Positions 26,015-35,191 are shown, numbered from the stretch's first letter. The stretch is DNA of 64,000 bases from Butyricicoccus faecihominis (GCF_024462775.1 NZ_JANGCE010000002.1:186001-250000); one strand, 5' to 3'. Numbers and translations: made by a program. Notes: a model not told the origin generated them from the letters alone.

Positions 26015-27301
26015 TTACAGGCCCGCCAGAATGCGGTCTGTTTTGCGTTGCGCTTCCGCCTTGACCCGCTCGATGTCGAGCGTCAGGAACGCGCCGTCGC
26101 GATAAAGCACCTTACCGTCCACCATGGTTAGTCTGACATCGCTGCCGCCGGCGGCGTAGACCACATTGCAGGCGGCGTTCGTCATCGGGGTAAACTGCGG
26201 CGAATCGGTATCGATCACACACAGATCGGCCCGACCGCCCACCTTGATTGCGCCGCTGTCCTCCCGGCCTTGGCTGTGCGCACCCGCGCGCGTCAGCGCG
26301 TACAGCGCTTCCTTAGGCGTAATGAGCGTGGAATCATGGTAGTAACCCTTGTAGGCTGTGGCGAACAGATACAGATCCTGCAAGATATTCAGGTTGTTGT
26401 TGGAAGCCGCGCCGTCCGTGCCGATCGCCACGGAGATACCGCGCCGCATCAGCTCCGGCACGTTGGCATAGCCCGAAGCCAGCTTCAGGTTGCTGGCCGG
26501 ACAACAGGCCACGGTAACGCCGTGAGAACGAAGAATTTCAAAATCCTCCCCTTCCAGCCAGACGCAGTGCGCCGCCGTTGTGGGCACATCAAAAATGCCG
26601 TGCGCCTGCATATAAGCGGCGGGCGTCATGCCGTGCCGCAGCTTGCAGCCCTTGTGTTCGGACTCGGTCTCGGACAGGTGGATGTGCATGCGCGTGCCCC
26701 GCTCTTTCGCCTGCGCGGCCACGGCTTCCACCACCGCCGGAGAGGAGGTATATTCCCCATGAATGCACAGGTCGATCGTAAGCCGCCCATCGCCCGCGCC
26801 CTGATAATCGCGCAGCAGCTCCTCATTGTCGCGGTACGCCTGAATCTGCTCGTAAGCGCTGCCGTCGAATACGGTCAGGCCCCGGCTGAGATTGCACTTG
26901 ATGCCGCTTTCCAAAACGGCCTTCGCCATCGCTTGGCATTCAAAATACATATCGGTAAAGGATACCGTACCGCACTGCACCATTTCGGCAATGGCCAGCT
27001 GCGTGGCCCAGTACACATCCTCATCCGTCAGGCAGTCCTCAAACGGGAACACCTTTTCATTCAGCCACCTGTCCAGCGGCAGGTTTTCCGCATAGCCGCG
27101 CAGCAGCACCATGGGCGCGTGACTGTGCACATTGTAAAAGCCAGGCAGCAGCAGGCGGCGGCGGCCGTCATAGCGTTCGCCGTAATCCTCCTGCGGCGCG
27201 GTTTCGCCGATATAGGCGATACGGCCGTTTTTTACGCCGACATACCGGTCCCGTTCCAGTTCCAGTTGTTCGTTTAACAGATCAATATTGCAAAATAACA
27301 T
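26015..27301 (-). CDS. mtaD: 5-methylthioadenosine/S-adenosylhomocysteine deaminase (amidohydrolase)
   Basis: A 428-residue metal-dependent amidohydrolase with HxH motif NVHSHAPM, metal His in MHIHLSETESEH, and the late Asp in IGTDGAASNNN, matching MtaD/TrzN/SsnA deaminases. It probably deaminates methylthioadenosine, S-adenosylhomocysteine or adenosine to the inosyl form, which the downstream phosphorylase could then split. The ATG at 27299-27301 is favoured because AGGACAGG lies upstream at correct distance; a GTG three codons earlier is too close. It starts 43 bases past the truncated sigG. Confidence 0.88.
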   Translation of the reverse strand: MLFCNIDLLNEQLELERDRYVGVKNGRIAYIGETAPQEDYGERYDGRRRLLLPGFYNVHSHAPMVLLRGYAENLPLDRWLNEKVFPFEDCLTDEDVYWATQLAIAEMVQCGTVSFTDMYFECQAMAKAVLESGIKCNLSRGLTVFDGSAYEQIQAYRDNEELLRDYQGAGDGRLTIDLCIHGEYTSSPAVVEAVAAQAKERGTRMHIHLSETESEHKGCKLRHGMTPAAYMQAHGIFDVPTTAAHCVWLEGEDFEILRSHGVTVACCPASNLKLASGYANVPELMRRGISVAIGTDGAASNNNLNILQDLYLFATAYKGYYHDSTLITPKEALYALTRAGAHSQGREDSGAIKVGGRADLCVIDTDSPQFTPMTNAACNVVYAAGGSDVRLTMVDGKVLYRDGAFLTLDIERVKAEAQRKTDRILAGL

Positions 27302-27343
27302 GATTTTCACCTGTCCTTTGGGTGTATGTATGGGTTTGGCGGC

Positions 27344-27673
27344 TTAACTACAAATATTGTGGAGGCGTTTTCCCCAAATAACGTTCATCGGCACGGCATA
27401 GGTAGAAAAACGCACGCCCAGATCGATATTAAAATGATCGATCGATTTCATCAGTCCAATGCAGCCGACCTGAAACAGATCGTCCGGCGATTCGCCGCGC
27501 CCGTGAAACCGCTGGATGACCGAAAGCACCAGCCGCAGATTGCCGCGGATTAGCTCGTCCCGCGCCTGTTTATCCCCATCCTTAACGCGACGCAGCAGCG
27601 CGTCGGTCTCCTTCGCGGTCAATACGGTGAGCCCGGCCGTATTGACCCCGCATATCTCTACCTTTGTTTGCAC
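27344..27673 (-). pseudogene. sigG: Truncated sigG (sporulation sigma-G), N-terminal fragment
   Basis: The fragment begins with GTG and AGGAGG and encodes a clear sigma-G N-terminus: VEICGVNT, then NLRLVLSVIQRF and DDLFQVGCIGLMKSIDHFN. Identity stops after FSTYAVPM, where IIGEIRRYLRD should follow; instead 13 unrelated residues and a stop occur. Regions 2.4 to 4, needed for promoter recognition, are absent. No continuation is visible in any frame before mtaD, so a deletion or rearrangement, not a simple frameshift, removed about 60 percent of the gene. A functional copy could exist elsewhere. Confidence 0.88.
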
Positions 27674-27721
27674 GAAAAAACCTCCTGTCCCTGATCCAAA
27701 GAGCAAGTGTTCAACATGAGG

Positions 27722-27750
27722 ATTTTCCCCTGCGCACCAAATGAATATAC
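27722..27750 (-). promoter_or_regulatory. Sigma-F/sigma-G type promoter before truncated sigG
   Basis: The minus strand reads GTATA, 15 bases, then GGGGAAAAT, matching the forespore sigma-F consensus (GYWTA and GGNNAHANT). It lies about 50 bases before the GTG start, where sigG is known to be sigma-F-controlled in spore formers. The signal is still intact although the gene is not. Confidence 0.6.
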
Positions 27751-27823
27751 TGCCGAAATTTTTTGCCAGCCGACTTTTTTCGACTGGATTTTGCCCGGGT
27801 TTGTGCTTATACCGGCAAACGCC

Positions 27824-28735
27824 TTACAGACTGTCGCCCGCGCTTTCCATTTTGTTCTTTTTTAATTTTGCGGGCAGGTTCAGCAGCACGATCGCGCTGA
27901 GGACGAGCAGAATGCCGCAAAGCTTATCCCACGATACCGCTTCGTGTAGCAGCGTTACGCCGAGAACAGTGGCGACGACCGGCTCCGCCGTGGAAAGGAT
28001 GGCGGCTTGTCCGGCGGGCACCTTAGCCAGTCCCGCCGTGTATAACAGATACGCCACGACCGTGCACACCAGCGCGCAGCCAAGCGCGTTTCGCAAAACC
28101 GCAGGACTGCGGCACAGCCCCAAAAGCCGTACCGGCTGCGACAGCGGGATTGTCGCCAATGCGGCAAATACCGCTGTATAGGCGGTAATGGTCTCCGGCT
28201 TGTAATGAACAAGCGCAAACTTGCCGAAAATACTATATAACGCGTAGCCAAAGCCAGAGCCGAGCCCCCAGAGAAGCGCCACAGGCGTGAGCCGTACCCC
28301 GCCCGCGGTAAATACGCCCGCCACGAACACACAGCCCAATACCGTGAGCGCCAACGCGGTCACGCTGCGCGCGGAAAGCTTTTCATGAAACAGTACGGCG
28401 GAAAGCACCATGACAAAAACCGGCGCGGTATACAGCAGCAGCGCCGCCACCGCGACGCCCGCATATTTGATGCAGGTGATATAGCAAAAATTAAAGAAGG
28501 CCAAGCTGCACACGCCCGTGCCGATAAAGTAGAGCAAATGCCGCGGCCGTTTGATGCGCAGCGCCGCCGGATCGCGCACCGCGAGATACACCACATATCC
28601 CACCGCGGCGAGTGCAAACCGCATGGTAATCGTCTGCATGCTCGTCAGACCCTCGGCAGATAGCCCGCTGTAAAACACCGGGATCGCGCCCCAGCACACC
28701 GCAGCCGCAACGATGAGTAAATACGCTTTTTTCAT
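27824..28735 (-). CDS. EamA/DMT-family transporter, inserted between sigE and sigG
   Basis: A 303-residue membrane protein with ten hydrophobic helices in two EamA repeats, starting MKKAYLLIVAAAVCWGAIPVFYSG. The ATG at 28733-28735 follows GGGGGAA; an upstream in-frame start lacks an RBS. In most spore formers sigE and sigG are neighbours, so this gene looks like an insertion into the locus. A terminator after sigE separates it transcriptionally. Substrate unknown; relatives export amino acids, cysteine metabolites or drugs. Confidence 0.85.
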   Translation of the reverse strand: MKKAYLLIVAAAVCWGAIPVFYSGLSAEGLTSMQTITMRFALAAVGYVVYLAVRDPAALRIKRPRHLLYFIGTGVCSLAFFNFCYITCIKYAGVAVAALLLYTAPVFVMVLSAVLFHEKLSARSVTALALTVLGCVFVAGVFTAGGVRLTPVALLWGLGSGFGYALYSIFGKFALVHYKPETITAYTAVFAALATIPLSQPVRLLGLCRSPAVLRNALGCALVCTVVAYLLYTAGLAKVPAGQAAILSTAEPVVATVLGVTLLHEAVSWDKLCGILLVLSAIVLLNLPAKLKKNKMESAGDSL

Positions 28736-28816
28736 TTTATTGGTTTCCCCCAGACACGTTTTTATTCTACCGCATTTTTCCGCTCCATGCAAGTTTTACA
28801 GCACGGTGCAGCCGGT

Positions 28817-28848
28817 AAAAAAACGCCGCGGCAAAAGCCGCGGCGTTT
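28817..28848 (-). terminator. Terminator of the spoIIGA-sigE operon
   Basis: On the minus strand a perfect AAACGCCGCGGC stem with loop TTTT runs into a seven-T tract, about 20 bases after the sigE stop. Confidence 0.9.
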
Positions 28849-28865
28849 CAGTGCGGGAACCACAC

Positions 28866-29564
28866 TCATACCCACTTCAGAATGTCCTTGCGCATGCGCG
28901 CGATGATGCGCTTTTCCAAACGGGAGATGTAACTTTGCGAAATGCCGAGCAGATCGGCTACCTCCTTCTGCGTCATGGCTTCGGCCATGCCGATGCCGAA
29001 GCGCAGCGAGATAATGCGCTTCTCCCGCTCGGGCAAGCGGTCTAGCGCGCGCAGCAAAAGCGCCCGATCCACATCGTCCTCCAGTGGACGCAGCACGCTG
29101 TCGGCCTCTGTACCCAATATATCGGAAAGCAGCAGCTCGTTGCCGTCCCAATCCGAGGAAAGCGGTTCGTCAAAAGAAATTTCCGTGCGCTGGTTGCCGA
29201 TCTTGCGCAGATGCATTAGAATCTCATTTTCGATACAGCGCGAGGCATAGGTGGCAAGCTTCACGTTTTTATCGCTTTTATAAGTACCCACGGCCTTGAT
29301 CAGCCCAATCGTGCCGATCGAGATCAGATCCTCCGTGCCAACGCCGCTCGATTCAAATTTACGCGCCAAAAAAACGACCAAGCGCAGGTTGTGCTCGATC
29401 AGCGTATTGCGCGCGGCTTCGCTTCCCGCCTGACAGGCGGCGACCTGCTGCGCCTCCTCCACGGCGGAAAGCGGCGGCGGCAGCACCTCGCTGCCGCCGA
29501 TATAATAGACGCGCCCGCGCCGTTTCAGCAAGTTCAGTAATTTTCCCAGCCATTTTTTCAGCAT
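28866..29564 (-). CDS. sigE: RNA polymerase sporulation sigma factor SigE (pro-sigma-E)
   Basis: A 232-residue mother-cell sigma factor. The N-terminal pro-sequence ([16 protein letters not shown]...) carries the [14 protein letters not shown] segment in which SpoIIGA cleaves. Region 2 ([35 protein letters not shown]) and region 4 ([21 protein letters not shown]) are complete. The ATG at 29562-29564 with GAAAGGGAGA upstream gives the correct pro-sequence length. It begins 13 bases after spoIIGA. All functional regions are present, unlike the neighbouring sigG. Confidence 0.95.
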   Translation of the reverse strand: MLKKWLGKLLNLLKRRGRVYYIGGSEVLPPPLSAVEEAQQVAACQAGSEAARNTLIEHNLRLVVFLARKFESSGVGTEDLISIGTIGLIKAVGTYKSDKNVKLATYASRCIENEILMHLRKIGNQRTEISFDEPLSSDWDGNELLLSDILGTEADSVLRPLEDDVDRALLLRALDRLPEREKRIISLRFGIGMAEAMTQKEVADLLGISQSYISRLEKRIIARMRKDILKWV

Positions 29565-29577
29565 GATGCTCTCCCTT

Positions 29578-30420
29578 TCACACGCCCAGCAAGCCTTCGT
29601 AACCGCCCTGATCCATTCGTTCCGTTCCAATCGCCAATACACAATCTATTTTTTTGCCGGCGGCGTCCCATACCCCGTCCGGCCTGAAAAACAACAGCAG
29701 GCCGTTCGCCGTGCCGACCGCCTGATACGGCAGCAGCCCCGCGCGCCGCGCCAGCTCGGGCGGCAGGGCGGCAAAGCAGGCGGCGGCGTTCCCCGCCGTC
29801 AGCCCTTGCAGCGCGGCAAACCGTTCGCCCAGCAGCCGCGCAGCGGCGCTTTGCCCCAGAATAAGCGCCGGTTTTCCGGAAGCGGGCTCGGCCAGCTCAT
29901 TGCCTGTGTCGCGCAGCACATTCACCTGTATGCGCCTATCAAACAACGAGACCGTGACCGTACCGATCTGCCGCCGTACCGCGCCGTGAGCCGCGTCGCC
30001 CCGGAGCAGCACGCCGCTTACCGCGTATCCCACGGCGGCGGCCAGCAGCAGCAAGCGCAGCGGCACCGCGAGGTAATAGCCCGCGCCGAACAGCAGCCGT
30101 TTCCCGGTCGCCGCGCCGAGCGCCAGCGCCACACCCGCGAACGCGGCCGATACCAGCAGATAAAGCGCGCAGACACGCACGAACGGCCCTTTGCCATAGT
30201 ACGCCGCGGCGCAAATCCCCACGCCCGCTGCAAGCCGCAGCGGCAGGGCTCCCAGTACCGGCATTACGGCGCCCAGCACCGCATAAGCGCCGCCCAGCAG
30301 CGCCGCGAGGGCGATGCGCCCTCTTCCGCTATGTATACCGCCCAGCCGGGCCGCGGCCAGCAGGGTCGCGTAATCCATCAGTGCGTTCACCGCGAACAGC
30401 ACATCCACATAGACCGTCAT
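29578..30420 (-). CDS. spoIIGA: Sigma-E processing peptidase SpoIIGA
   Basis: A 280-residue membrane aspartic protease. Five N-terminal helices (about residues 1-150) are followed by a cytoplasmic catalytic domain with the active-site motif RDTGN in [13 protein letters not shown]. It cleaves the pro-sequence of sigma-E in the mother cell. The ATG at 30418-30420 has GGAGGGAGG upstream. Gene order spoIIGA-sigE is the ancestral one. Confidence 0.92.
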   Translation of the reverse strand: MTVYVDVLFAVNALMDYATLLAAARLGGIHSGRGRIALAALLGGAYAVLGAVMPVLGALPLRLAAGVGICAAAYYGKGPFVRVCALYLLVSAAFAGVALALGAATGKRLLFGAGYYLAVPLRLLLLAAAVGYAVSGVLLRGDAAHGAVRRQIGTVTVSLFDRRIQVNVLRDTGNELAEPASGKPALILGQSAAARLLGERFAALQGLTAGNAAACFAALPPELARRAGLLPYQAVGTANGLLLFFRPDGVWDAAGKKIDCVLAIGTERMDQGGYEGLLGV

Positions 30421-30501
30421 ACGCGCCCTCCCTCCGCCGATTGCTATCATATCACTTTGCGGCCGAGCTTTTTGACGAAAGGACACAAGCAAAAAAATAG
30501 G

Positions 30502-30636
30502 AGATAGGAAGTAATGAGAAATTAGTAATTAGTAGTTAGGAATTGTGGTATCGCGCAAAGCGCGATGATTGAATATCCGGCTTTGCCGGAACTCCACCAT
30601 TACTAATTACTAATTTCTAATTACTACTTCCTAACC
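30502..30636. repeat. AT-rich palindromic repeat element, copy A
   Basis: About 135 bp with terminal inverted repeats of roughly 35-40 bp made of AATTAGTAATTAGTAG-like sequence. The core is GC-rich and holds two short hairpins, TCGCGC...GCGCGA and CCGGC...GCCGG. A second member lies at 41204-41331 with the same arms and the shared junction TTGTGGTATCGCGC. No coding capacity; MITE-like. Confidence 0.75.
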
Positions 30637-30649
30637 CCTACTTTAAAAA

Positions 30650-31645
30650 TTAAAACGTATGGCAAACGGCGTGTGCGAGCAGCGCGGCCGCGGCGGCGAC
30701 GTCGCTTTCGGCGCACATTTCGCTTGGGGAGTGGATATACCGCGTCGGGATGGACACCGCGCCGGACAAAACGCCCGTGCGCGTCTTTTGCAGGGCGGCC
30801 GTATCCGTGCCGCCAAACTGCAATATCTCGCGCTGGAGCGGCAGGCCGAGCGCTTCGCCCGCCTGCGTCAGCCCCGCGACGACCTGCGGCGCGCAAATGA
30901 CCGAGCGATCCATGACCTTGATCGCGGGGCCGCCGCCGAGCGATACCGCCATGGGGCTTTTGCGCTCGGGCAGGTCGCCGGTATCGGTCACATCGACCGC
31001 GAGCGCCAGATCAGGCTCAACCGCGAACGCGGCGGCGCCCGCGCCCCGCAGGCCGACCTCCTCCTGCGAGGTAAACACAAAGTATAGGTCGTTATCCGTT
31101 TCGGCGAGCTGCTCCATCGCGAGCAGCAGCGTCACGCAGCCGATGCGGTTATCCAGATAGGGGCCGCACAGCACGCCGTTCTGTGAAAAGCTCGGCGCGG
31201 CAAACACGGCGAAATCACCCACCTGAACCTGCCGCTCCGCCTCTGCGCGGTCTTTCGCGCCGATGTCGATAAACAGGTTGTCGAGCGTCAGCTCCTTAAA
31301 GGGCGTTTTTTCCTCATAGGAGATCACGCCGCGCGTGCCGTTTGCAAACCGCACCTGAATATTGATCAGATCGCCCTTAAATAGGCCGCCGACCGGCGAA
31401 AAGCGCAGAAAGCCGTTATCGTCGATATACGTGGCGACCACACCGATCGTATCCATATGCGCGGCCAGCAAGATCTTTTTGCCGCCGCCTTTTTTCCGGC
31501 AGATCAGGCTGCCGAGCGCGTCCGTCGTCATATCGTCCACATAGTCTGCGGCGAGGGCGGCAATGGTCTCGCGCACCCCCTGCTCGCGGCCGGACGGCCC
31601 GAACGCACCGCCCACCTTCTGGTAAAGGTCAAATATTTTACTCAT
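30650..31645 (-). CDS. M42-family metallo-aminopeptidase, paralogue 1
   Basis: A 331-residue co-catalytic metallopeptidase of the glutamyl/deblocking aminopeptidase (M42) family. Metal and catalytic motifs are AAHMDTIGVV, the bridging Asp in DNRIGCVTLL, and the QEEVGLRG catalytic Glu pair; the last His ligand is in YIHSPSEM. It trims peptides in the cytoplasm, often as a dodecamer. It is last of three tandem M42 genes, and its start overlaps the previous stop by 8 bases. GGAGGG precedes the ATG. Confidence 0.9.
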   Translation of the reverse strand: MSKIFDLYQKVGGAFGPSGREQGVRETIAALAADYVDDMTTDALGSLICRKKGGGKKILLAAHMDTIGVVATYIDDNGFLRFSPVGGLFKGDLINIQVRFANGTRGVISYEEKTPFKELTLDNLFIDIGAKDRAEAERQVQVGDFAVFAAPSFSQNGVLCGPYLDNRIGCVTLLLAMEQLAETDNDLYFVFTSQEEVGLRGAGAAAFAVEPDLALAVDVTDTGDLPERKSPMAVSLGGGPAIKVMDRSVICAPQVVAGLTQAGEALGLPLQREILQFGGTDTAALQKTRTGVLSGAVSIPTRYIHSPSEMCAESDVAAAAALLAHAVCHTF

Positions 31646-32663
31646 CGTCGTTCCCTCCGAGTTCCTCTAAAAATGCGCGGCAGAGCGCCAAAACAGCCTC
31701 ACAGTCCGCCGTGGCCGCGACGCTTGCGGGCGAGTGGATATAGCGCACCGGCGCGGCGACCGCGCACACGCGCACGCCCGCGCGGCTCTTGTGGATGCGG
31801 CCCGCGTCCGTGCCGCCGGAAACGCGGCTTTTGGTCTGCCACGGAATATGGCGCGTAGCCGCGGCGTCCCGCAGCAGCTCGAACAGCGCGGCGTCGTAGA
31901 TCGTCGAACCGTCCATGAACGGAATGACCGCGCCGCCGCGCAGGCGGCAGACAGCCTTGCCATCCTTTACATCGTACAGGTCCGCCGCGGTCGTGCCCTC
32001 AATCACCAGACAAAAGCCGGGGTCGAGCGCATACGCCATGGTCGCGGATCCGCGCAGGCCGGTTTCCTCCTGCACGGTGAAGCAAAACCACGTATCAACC
32101 GGCGGCTTGTCCTTCAGCATCGTCAAAAGCACGGCGCAGCCGATCCGGTCGTCGATCGCGCGGGCCTTTAAAAAGCCATCGCCAAACAAAACGGGCGGGG
32201 AATCAAACACGCCGTAATCGCCGGGCGCGACAAGCGCCTCCGCCGCAGCACGGTTCTCCGCGCCGATATCGATATACAGGTCGCGCGTCTTTGGCATGTG
32301 TTTTCGTTCCGCCGCCGTGGTCAGGTGTACGGCCTTAATGCCGATCACGCCCACCGTTTTGCCGAAGCGCACGCGCCGTCCGATGACGACGCGGGGATCG
32401 ACCCCGCCGACAAAGCCAAATTTCAGCATGCCGTCCTCGGTCGCGCGCTTTACAATCACGCCGACCTCGTCCATGTGCGCGGCCAGCACGACCGGGCGCT
32501 CGGGCGCTTTTTCGCCCCGGCGCAATACCATCAGGTTGCCGATCGCATCCTCGCGTATTTCGTCGGCAAAGGGTTCGGCCTGTCCACGGATAAAGTCCCG
32601 TACCGCGTCCTCACAGCCCGAGGGGCCGGGCAGCGCGCACAGGGTTTTCAGCAGCTCGATCAT
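31638..32663 (-). CDS. M42-family metallo-aminopeptidase, paralogue 2
   Basis: A 341-residue M42 peptidase with AAHMDEVGVIV, DDRIGCAVLL, the catalytic QEETGLRGS and late ligand segment YIHSPASV. It overlaps the upstream paralogue by 4 bases (ATGA) and the downstream one by 8, so the three are translated as a coupled set. The paralogues differ widely in sequence, which suggests an old triplication with distinct peptide preferences or a hetero-oligomeric particle. Confidence 0.9.
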   Translation of the reverse strand: MIELLKTLCALPGPSGCEDAVRDFIRGQAEPFADEIREDAIGNLMVLRRGEKAPERPVVLAAHMDEVGVIVKRATEDGMLKFGFVGGVDPRVVIGRRVRFGKTVGVIGIKAVHLTTAAERKHMPKTRDLYIDIGAENRAAAEALVAPGDYGVFDSPPVLFGDGFLKARAIDDRIGCAVLLTMLKDKPPVDTWFCFTVQEETGLRGSATMAYALDPGFCLVIEGTTAADLYDVKDGKAVCRLRGGAVIPFMDGSTIYDAALFELLRDAAATRHIPWQTKSRVSGGTDAGRIHKSRAGVRVCAVAAPVRYIHSPASVAATADCEAVLALCRAFLEELGGNDDE

Positions 32664-33703
32664 GCGCCCACCTCCCCATCGAATTTGCGGACAAACTGGT
32701 AGATCAGATCAGCCGTGTCCGTCAGATCGGACAGACGGATCGCTTCGATCGGCGTGTGCATGTAGCGCAGCGGAATGGAGAGCAGCGCGGTCGCCACGCC
32801 GTGCGCGACGATCTGCATCGTCCAAGCGTTGGTGCCGGTATTCCCTTCCATCACCTCGGTTTGATAATGGATATCCTCCGCCTTGGCGGTCTTCTGAATA
32901 GCCGTCGTCAGCCCCCGGTGCAGGTTGGGGCCCACGCCGATAAGCGGGCCGCCGCCGTATTCAAACACGCCCTCCGCCGGTGCGTCCGGCGTTTTGGCAT
33001 GGCTGACATCCACCGCGATCGCAAACGAAGGCTGCACCGCAAACGTACCCGTGGCCGCGCCGAGGCCGGTCACTTCCTCCTGCGCGCTGATCAATACGGC
33101 CACATCGCATCGCAGCGATTTTTCACCCGCAAGCCGCTCCATCGCGCTGAGGATGGCGGCAATGCCCGCGCGGTCATCCAAGCTTTTGCCCGAAACGCAG
33201 TCGCCCGCGAGCCTCACCGGCTCGCCCGCGAACACGATCGGCGTGCCGATCGTGATTTTCTCCTTCGCGTTCAAAAGACCGGTGTCGATCAGCATTTCGT
33301 CGACCGGTACGGCATTGTCCTGCTCGCCCGCCTTCAGCAGATGCGGCGGCAGGCAGGATACCACGCCGAACAACAGCTCTTCCGCTAGGATGGTCACCTC
33401 TCCCGCCAGCAGCATACGCGGGTCAACCCCGCCCACCGGCGCAAAACGCAAGAAGCCGCCCTCCAGCACATCGGTCACCAGAAAACCGATCTGATCCAGA
33501 TGCGCGTCCAGCAGGATGGTGGGGGCGTCCGGCTTGCCGCAGCTTTTGCGCGCCAGCACATTGCCGTGCACATCGACCGAGACTTCGCTGCAATAGGGCC
33601 GCAGCATATCCGCTACCGTTTCCGCGGCCTTTGGCTCAAACCCACTCACCGCCGGCAGGGCGCACAGCGTTTTTAGGGTCTCAAATATCTCCAAAACATT
33701 CAT
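32660..33703 (-). CDS. M42-family metallo-aminopeptidase, paralogue 3
   Basis: A 347-residue M42 peptidase, first gene of the tandem trio. Motifs are DAHLDQIGFLV, DDRAGIAAIL, the catalytic QEEVTGLG and YMHTPIEA. Here the first metal motif is AHLD, slightly different from AHMD in the other two. The gene has GGGAGG before the ATG and follows a promoter region shared with the divergent hypothetical gene. Confidence 0.9.
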   Translation of the reverse strand: MNVLEIFETLKTLCALPAVSGFEPKAAETVADMLRPYCSEVSVDVHGNVLARKSCGKPDAPTILLDAHLDQIGFLVTDVLEGGFLRFAPVGGVDPRMLLAGEVTILAEELLFGVVSCLPPHLLKAGEQDNAVPVDEMLIDTGLLNAKEKITIGTPIVFAGEPVRLAGDCVSGKSLDDRAGIAAILSAMERLAGEKSLRCDVAVLISAQEEVTGLGAATGTFAVQPSFAIAVDVSHAKTPDAPAEGVFEYGGGPLIGVGPNLHRGLTTAIQKTAKAEDIHYQTEVMEGNTGTNAWTMQIVAHGVATALLSIPLRYMHTPIEAIRLSDLTDTADLIYQFVRKFDGEVGA

Positions 33704-33815
33704 TCCTCCCTTTCCTGATTTGTTTTGTCAAGGAATATTATACCCTTTGGGCCCTCCCATTACAATAAAATCTGATTGCTTTGCCGCTATAATTCCCTTT
33801 TCTGTTGATTCTCAC

Positions 33816-33844
33816 TTGACGGCCTTGCCACGCGGTGGTATATT
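33816..33844 (+). promoter_or_regulatory. Sigma-70 promoter of the hypothetical gene at 33901
   Basis: TTGACG and TATATT with 17-base spacing, about 57 bases before the start codon. Confidence 0.65.
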
Positions 33845-33900
33845 GTTGTTATAGCAAAACGTAAATATTATTTACCTTTTTGAAAATGGAGGGATCGAAC

Positions 33901-34884
33901 ATGACCGAGCTCACCCTTGCCGCGCGTTTTGCGCTGCTTTCTCTCAATGCACAGGATAGCCTGCATATGACAGTTGCCAAGCGCATGGCGCTGCGCTGCA
34001 CGGCTGCCGCCGCTGTTTGTGAAGTACAGCTTGATCGCGGCTTTCCGCTGGATAGCGCTTTTCTCACCGCGCCGGGCGATCCTTCTCTGTCGCTTTACCA
34101 ACAGGCGGCGCTTGAAGCGCTGGACCCCCAGCCTGCAGACACGGCCATCGACCTGCTCGCGCGCACCGCGCATCTGCATGATAAGGCGCTCGCCGCCGTT
34201 GAGCGCGCGGTGACCGATCTGTTAAAAGGCCGAAATCTGCTGGACGAGGTTCAATCCCTGCTCGCGTGCGATATGGATTTTGACGTACAAAACATGGATT
34301 TGCTCGAATACCGCGCGGAGCGGGAGGCGTATCATTCCATCGCCGAAGCCCTCCACACCGAGATTTTGACGGACGACCAAATGGACGATGAAAACGTGCT
34401 GTTCTTTTTCCTGCTGCGCGAAAGCGGCTGCATCCACGACTTGTTTTCCGAAGGCGAGATGCCCACGGTCCATGTGCAGATGCAAAAAGCAAGCGCCTTT
34501 TCCCCACTCGCCAAAGTGCTGTTTCCGCTCGAGATCCATAAAAATATGGAGAAAAAGATCAAGGAATTTTTGGTGGGGAAAAAGAACATGTCCACCGCAG
34601 ACTGCGGGGTCGGCCTGAACTTTCTTTTCCCTGTTTTTCAGCGCAATCAATCAGTCTTTATCGATGTGGAAAAGCTGTACGAATCGAACGAGGACTTTTT
34701 GGCTCATGTTTTGGAGCGTCTTAAAAACCACGAAGTCGAGGTGCTGCGAACCGGCAAGGTACCGCTTTTGCGGATCGATAATGTTCTGTACGAGGCCGTG
34801 CCCAGCGCCGTACCCGTCGGCGGCGTAGGTTTACGCGTACCCGTTTACGGCGCGCGCCTGCGGCTCTATCCAATGTTTCAGTAA
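33901..34884 (+). CDS. Uncharacterised protein, faintly GPP34-like N-terminus
   Basis: A 327-residue soluble protein of unknown function. The N-terminus LTLAARFALLSLNAQDS resembles the start of GPP34/GOLPH3-like domains, but the match is weak and not relied on. The centre is helical and charged; the end (GGVGLRVPVYGARLRLYPMFQ) looks like a strand-rich closing segment. GGAGGG lies 7 bases before the ATG at 33901; an in-frame ATG at 33880 has no RBS. It is monocistronic, with its own promoter, and is followed by the hairpin-rich tract. Confidence 0.8.
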   Translation: MTELTLAARFALLSLNAQDSLHMTVAKRMALRCTAAAAVCEVQLDRGFPLDSAFLTAPGDPSLSLYQQAALEALDPQPADTAIDLLARTAHLHDKALAAVERAVTDLLKGRNLLDEVQSLLACDMDFDVQNMDLLEYRAEREAYHSIAEALHTEILTDDQMDDENVLFFFLLRESGCIHDLFSEGEMPTVHVQMQKASAFSPLAKVLFPLEIHKNMEKKIKEFLVGKKNMSTADCGVGLNFLFPVFQRNQSVFIDVEKLYESNEDFLAHVLERLKNHEVEVLRTGKVPLLRIDNVLYEAVPSAVPVGGVGLRVPVYGARLRLYPMFQ

Positions 34885-34928
34885 AGACGCGGCAAGCTAC
34901 CGCAGCTCTCCCCCATGGTGGACAAAAC

Positions 34929-35145
34929 GGCGGCGTGTGGTCACGCCGCAGCGCGCATAGAATGGAAAATGGAGCGAAGCGACGTAAAATCTGTTTTTTC
35001 GGGGGCGTGTACCTCGAAAAAACACCTCGACCCGCGCCACCGGGCGCGTAACCCGGGGGTATCGAGACCGGTTTCTCCGAAACTGGTCGAGTGTCTAGGG
35101 GGCACCCCGTGCCCCCTAGACAGCGTGTCGACTTTGTCGACACGC
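34929..35145. repeat. Cluster of intergenic hairpins, related in part to the dispersed repeat
   Basis: This stretch holds no gene. It contains at least four fold-backs: GGCGGCGTG-loop-CACGCCGC (34929-34950), a TTTTTTCG...CGAAAAAA pair (about 34994-35022), a perfect 13-bp stem with a 3-base loop built on GTCTAGGGGGCAC (35093-35121), and GCGTGTCGAC-TTT-GTCGACACGC (35123-35145). The segment GCCGCAGCGCGCATAGAAT at 34945-34963 resembles the GCCGCAGCGCGCATAAAAT part of the repeats at 9600 and 52740, so a decayed third copy may start here. Confidence 0.6.
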
Positions 35146-35146
35146 T

Positions 35147-35190
35147 AAAAAGGAGGAGGGACAACCAAACGGTTGTCCCTCCTCCTTTTT
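35147..35190. terminator. Strong bidirectional terminator
   Basis: A 20-bp perfect stem built on GGAGGAGGGACAACC with loop AAAC, flanked by A- and T-runs. It ends the minus-strand carbonic anhydrase gene at 35192 and blocks read-through from the plus side. Confidence 0.9.
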
Positions 35191-35191
35191 A

